Positions 62,772 to 64,000 of a stretch of 64,000 nt of DNA are shown piece after piece. Under the pieces are notes generated by a model. It made no database searches and had not been told where the DNA came from. It saw only the letters and a program-made list of their open reading frames with translations. This DNA is from Avimonas intestinalis. Its GTDB lineage: Bacteria > Bacillota > Clostridia > Oscillospirales > Acutalibacteraceae. The stretch spans positions 10,376-74,375 of the forward strand of contig CAJFID010000021.1 of assembly GCA_904380375.1 (NCBI GenBank), in the 5' to 3' direction. Within the stretch, counting starts at the first letter, position 1. The number at the start of each line of letters is the position of its first letter. The translations under genes were made by a program, and so were the position numbers.

Positions 62772-62789
62772 TTACAGCACAAAAATCAT
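62772..62789 (-). CDS. Five-codon minigene in the small transcript
   Basis: ATG ATT TTT GTG CTG TAA (MIFVL) with an ideal AAGGAGG (62797-62803) 7 nt upstream, about 48 nt after the predicted transcription start. Too short to be a normal protein; may serve as a stalling leader peptide or only to bring ribosomes onto the RNA. Confidence 0.4.
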   Translation of the reverse strand: MIFVL

Positions 62790-62843
62790 GACACAGCCTC
62801 CTTGTATGGATGGAGTGGAAGACGGCAAGCCGCCTTCCTCCTC

Positions 62844-62872
62844 ATTATAGCGGCGGCGTCCCAATTTGTAAA
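62844..62872 (-). promoter_or_regulatory. Near-consensus promoter of the small minus-strand transcript
   Basis: Minus strand TTTACA (62867-62872), 17-nt spacer, TATAAT (62844-62849). Confidence 0.85.
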
Positions 62873-62908
62873 GGGAAAACTGCGATACTTTACCGGAAAG
62901 GTTTGTGC

Positions 62909-62914
62909 TACAAT
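62909..62914 (+). promoter_or_regulatory. Extended -10 upstream of folB
   Basis: TGC followed by TACAAT; the -35 (TACTTT) is poor. Divergent from the minus-strand promoter just to its left. Confidence 0.5.
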
Positions 62915-63043
62915 AGAAAGCAGCGGGCTGCCGCCGCATCCTCTCAACCGGCTGGAAGGGGCGCCGGGGAGCTATGCGGCCGCTTTGGCCTTTGGATAAA
63001 CGTGGGATATAAATGAGGTATAAAAAGAAAAGAGGAGATTGCA

Positions 63044-63412
63044 ATGGATAAAATCTATATCCGTGGCCTGCGGGTTTTCGCCTTCCACGGCGTTAACCCG
63101 GAAGAAAAGGAAAAGGGCCAGCCCTTTGAATTGGACATCACCCTCGGAGTGGACCTTTCCCGGCCGGGCGCCACCGACAATTTGGCCGATACGGTAAACT
63201 ATTCTAAAGTAACCAAATGCGTCTTGAGGATTATGCGGGAGGGCAAGGACAACTTGATTGAACGGGCGGCCTCGCGGGTGGCGGAAGCGGTGCTGGCGGA
63301 GTTCCCGGTGCAGGAGGTTACGGTGCTCCTGAAAAAGCCGCGGGCGCCCATCGCGGCCGACTTTGACGATGTCGCGGTGGAGATCACCCGTTCCCGGGAG
63401 GCGGCACGATGA
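63044..63412 (+). CDS. folB: Dihydroneopterin aldolase
   Basis: Converts 7,8-dihydroneopterin to 6-hydroxymethyl-dihydropterin and glycolaldehyde. 122 residues. IYIRGLRVFAFHGVNPEEKE holds the N-terminal signature with the pterin-site Glu and Tyr-equivalent, DTVNYSKVTKCVLRIM follows, NLIERAASRVAEAVL has the anchoring Glu, and VTVLLKKPRAPI has the catalytic Lys. ATG 63044 follows AAGAGGAG. The stop overlaps the folK start by 4 nt (ATGA). Confidence 0.96.
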   Translation: MDKIYIRGLRVFAFHGVNPEEKEKGQPFELDITLGVDLSRPGATDNLADTVNYSKVTKCVLRIMREGKDNLIERAASRVAEAVLAEFPVQEVTVLLKKPRAPIAADFDDVAVEITRSREAAR

Positions 63413-63915
63413 GGCGGGCCGTGGTGGCGCTAGGGACCAACCTCGGCCAGCGGGAGGAGAACCTCCGGCGGGCGCTGGAGGCGCTGGAGGCGTTGCCGGA
63501 CACGCAGATCGCCGCCGTTTCGTCCCTGTACGAAACCGAGCCGGTCGGATACGCCGACCAGCCCTGTTTCCTGAACATGGCTACGGTGCTTGAGACTTCG
63601 CTGTCCGCCCGCGCTCTGCTGGGGGCCTGCCTGGGAATTGAAGCGGCCCTTGGCCGGGTGCGCACCTTTCCCAACGCGCCGCGCACCATCGATCTGGACC
63701 TGCTGGTGGTGCAGGGCGAGGATTCCAGTGACCCGGAGCTCACCCTGCCTCATCCCCGCATGGGGCAGCGGGGGTTTGTCCTGGCGCCGCTGCGGGATCT
63801 GTTCCCCGACGGGATGGTGCTTGACCGGGATTTTTCCCGGGAGATGCAGGCCGTGTCCTATGCCGGCGTGAGACGGGTAAAAACAAATTTTCAAAAAATT
63901 GAAAAACGGTATTGA
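63409..63915 (+). CDS. folK: 2-amino-4-hydroxy-6-hydroxymethyldihydropteridine pyrophosphokinase
   Basis: Activates the pterin for dihydropteroate synthase by pyrophosphoryl transfer. 168 residues. AVVALGTNLGQREENLRRAL, SLYETEPVGYADQPCFLNMA, RVRTFPNAPRTIDLDLLVVQ and LPHPRMGQRGFVLAPL are the diagnostic motifs. It overlaps folB by 4 nt, so the two are translationally coupled. The last 12 residues are basic and AT-rich, and the stop codon lies within the -35 of the next promoter. Confidence 0.96.
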   Translation: MRRAVVALGTNLGQREENLRRALEALEALPDTQIAAVSSLYETEPVGYADQPCFLNMATVLETSLSARALLGACLGIEAALGRVRTFPNAPRTIDLDLLVVQGEDSSDPELTLPHPRMGQRGFVLAPLRDLFPDGMVLDRDFSREMQAVSYAGVRRVKTNFQKIEKRY

Positions 63916-63940
63916 CAAGGGGGTAATAAAGCGATATAAT
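63912..63940 (+). promoter_or_regulatory. Perfect consensus promoter at the right edge
   Basis: TTGACA (63912-63917), 17-nt spacer, TATAAT (63935-63940). The transcript would start near 63947; its gene lies beyond the window. Confidence 0.85.
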
Positions 63941-64000
63941 AGCAAAGCGCTCTTGAGGGGCGGCCGGGAGGCCGGGCCGGAAAAGAGGCAGGGAGAAGCC

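Larger units (their letters stand above)
62610..62837 (-). ncRNA. Candidate structured small RNA or leader RNA
   Basis: A compact unit of about 228 nt between a near-consensus promoter and a strong terminator, with no long reading frame. From 5' to 3' on the minus strand it can form a GGAAG/CTTCC hairpin at the start, the minigene, a 9-bp stem CCTTTGTCC/GGGCAAAGG, a CAGCA/TGCTG pairing enclosing an 8-bp ACCCTTCC/GGAGGGGT stem, and the terminator. It matches no RNA class I know (not 6S, SRP, RNase P or tmRNA by inspection). It may be an independent sRNA or an attenuated leader of the glycosyltransferase gene. Confidence 0.5.

Overview
The window reads as chromosomal DNA of a GC-rich, anaerobic, spore-forming member of the Clostridia, most like an Oscillospirales/Ruminococcaceae-type organism. 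This is inferred from gene content: pyruvate:ferredoxin oxidoreductase, formate-tetrahydrofolate ligase, a B12-dependent ribonucleotide reductase, the spore-germination protein YpeB, a BofC-like protein, and AGGAGG-type ribosome sites with TTGACA/TATAAT promoters. No species can be named. I saw no rRNA, tRNA, CRISPR array, prophage or insertion sequence.

Layout. 1-8.4 kb: 3'-truncated pyruvate:ferredoxin oxidoreductase (minus), a CNNM/CBS membrane protein (plus), then a minus run of acetyltransferase, nucleoside hydrolase and YhhN-like membrane protein, and a small membrane protein. 8.7-15.3 kb: formate-THF ligase with a phosphopantetheinyl transferase, an XRE regulator, a PadR / membrane-protein / DUF4097 operon from a perfect consensus promoter, and an AT-rich broken serine protease. 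15.5-22.5 kb: nrdJ with NrdR-type boxes, two plus-strand genes, and a minus unit hflX-ppk2-small protein-TIGR04076-like. 22.8-27.9 kb: prs followed by nadA-GNAT-nadB-nadC, which supplies PRPP and NAD. 28-40 kb: lipoproteins, acpP, aroE-aroK, trmL, an M1-like metalloprotein, a class A penicillin-binding protein, a BofC-like protein and ypeB. 40.4-43.8 kb: zinc-type ABC transporter divergent from a Fur-family regulator with a palindromic operator between them. 44-47 kb: a minus operon of surface proteins. 47-53 kb: purB, a LysR regulator, purA, guaA. 53.1-56.1 kb: a lower-GC accessory segment with a GrpB-family gene and a nucleoside hydrolase-antibiotic kinase fusion. 56.5-64 kb: hisH-hisF, pyrG, folP with a membrane protein, a GT8-like glycosyltransferase behind an elaborate leader, and folB-folK.

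How the genes fit together. Much of the window is nucleotide and cofactor supply: PRPP (prs), NAD (nadABC), purines (purA, purB, guaA), CTP (pyrG), deoxynucleotides (nrdJ), folate (folP, folB, folK) and one-carbon loading of folate (fhs). PRPP from prs feeds nadC directly.

The least ordinary parts are: (1) a 608-residue protein joining a nucleoside hydrolase domain to an APH(6)/hydroxyurea-type phosphotransferase domain, preceded by a terminator and a 10-codon leader ORF with its own strong ribosome site; (2) on the minus strand near 62.6-62.9 kb, a compact unit with a TTTACA-17-TATAAT promoter, a five-codon minigene with a strong ribosome site, stem-loops and a terminator, lying upstream of a glycosyltransferase gene whose own ribosome site sits in a perfect 12-bp stem. 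Both are read from sequence; their regulatory or enzymatic roles are inference.
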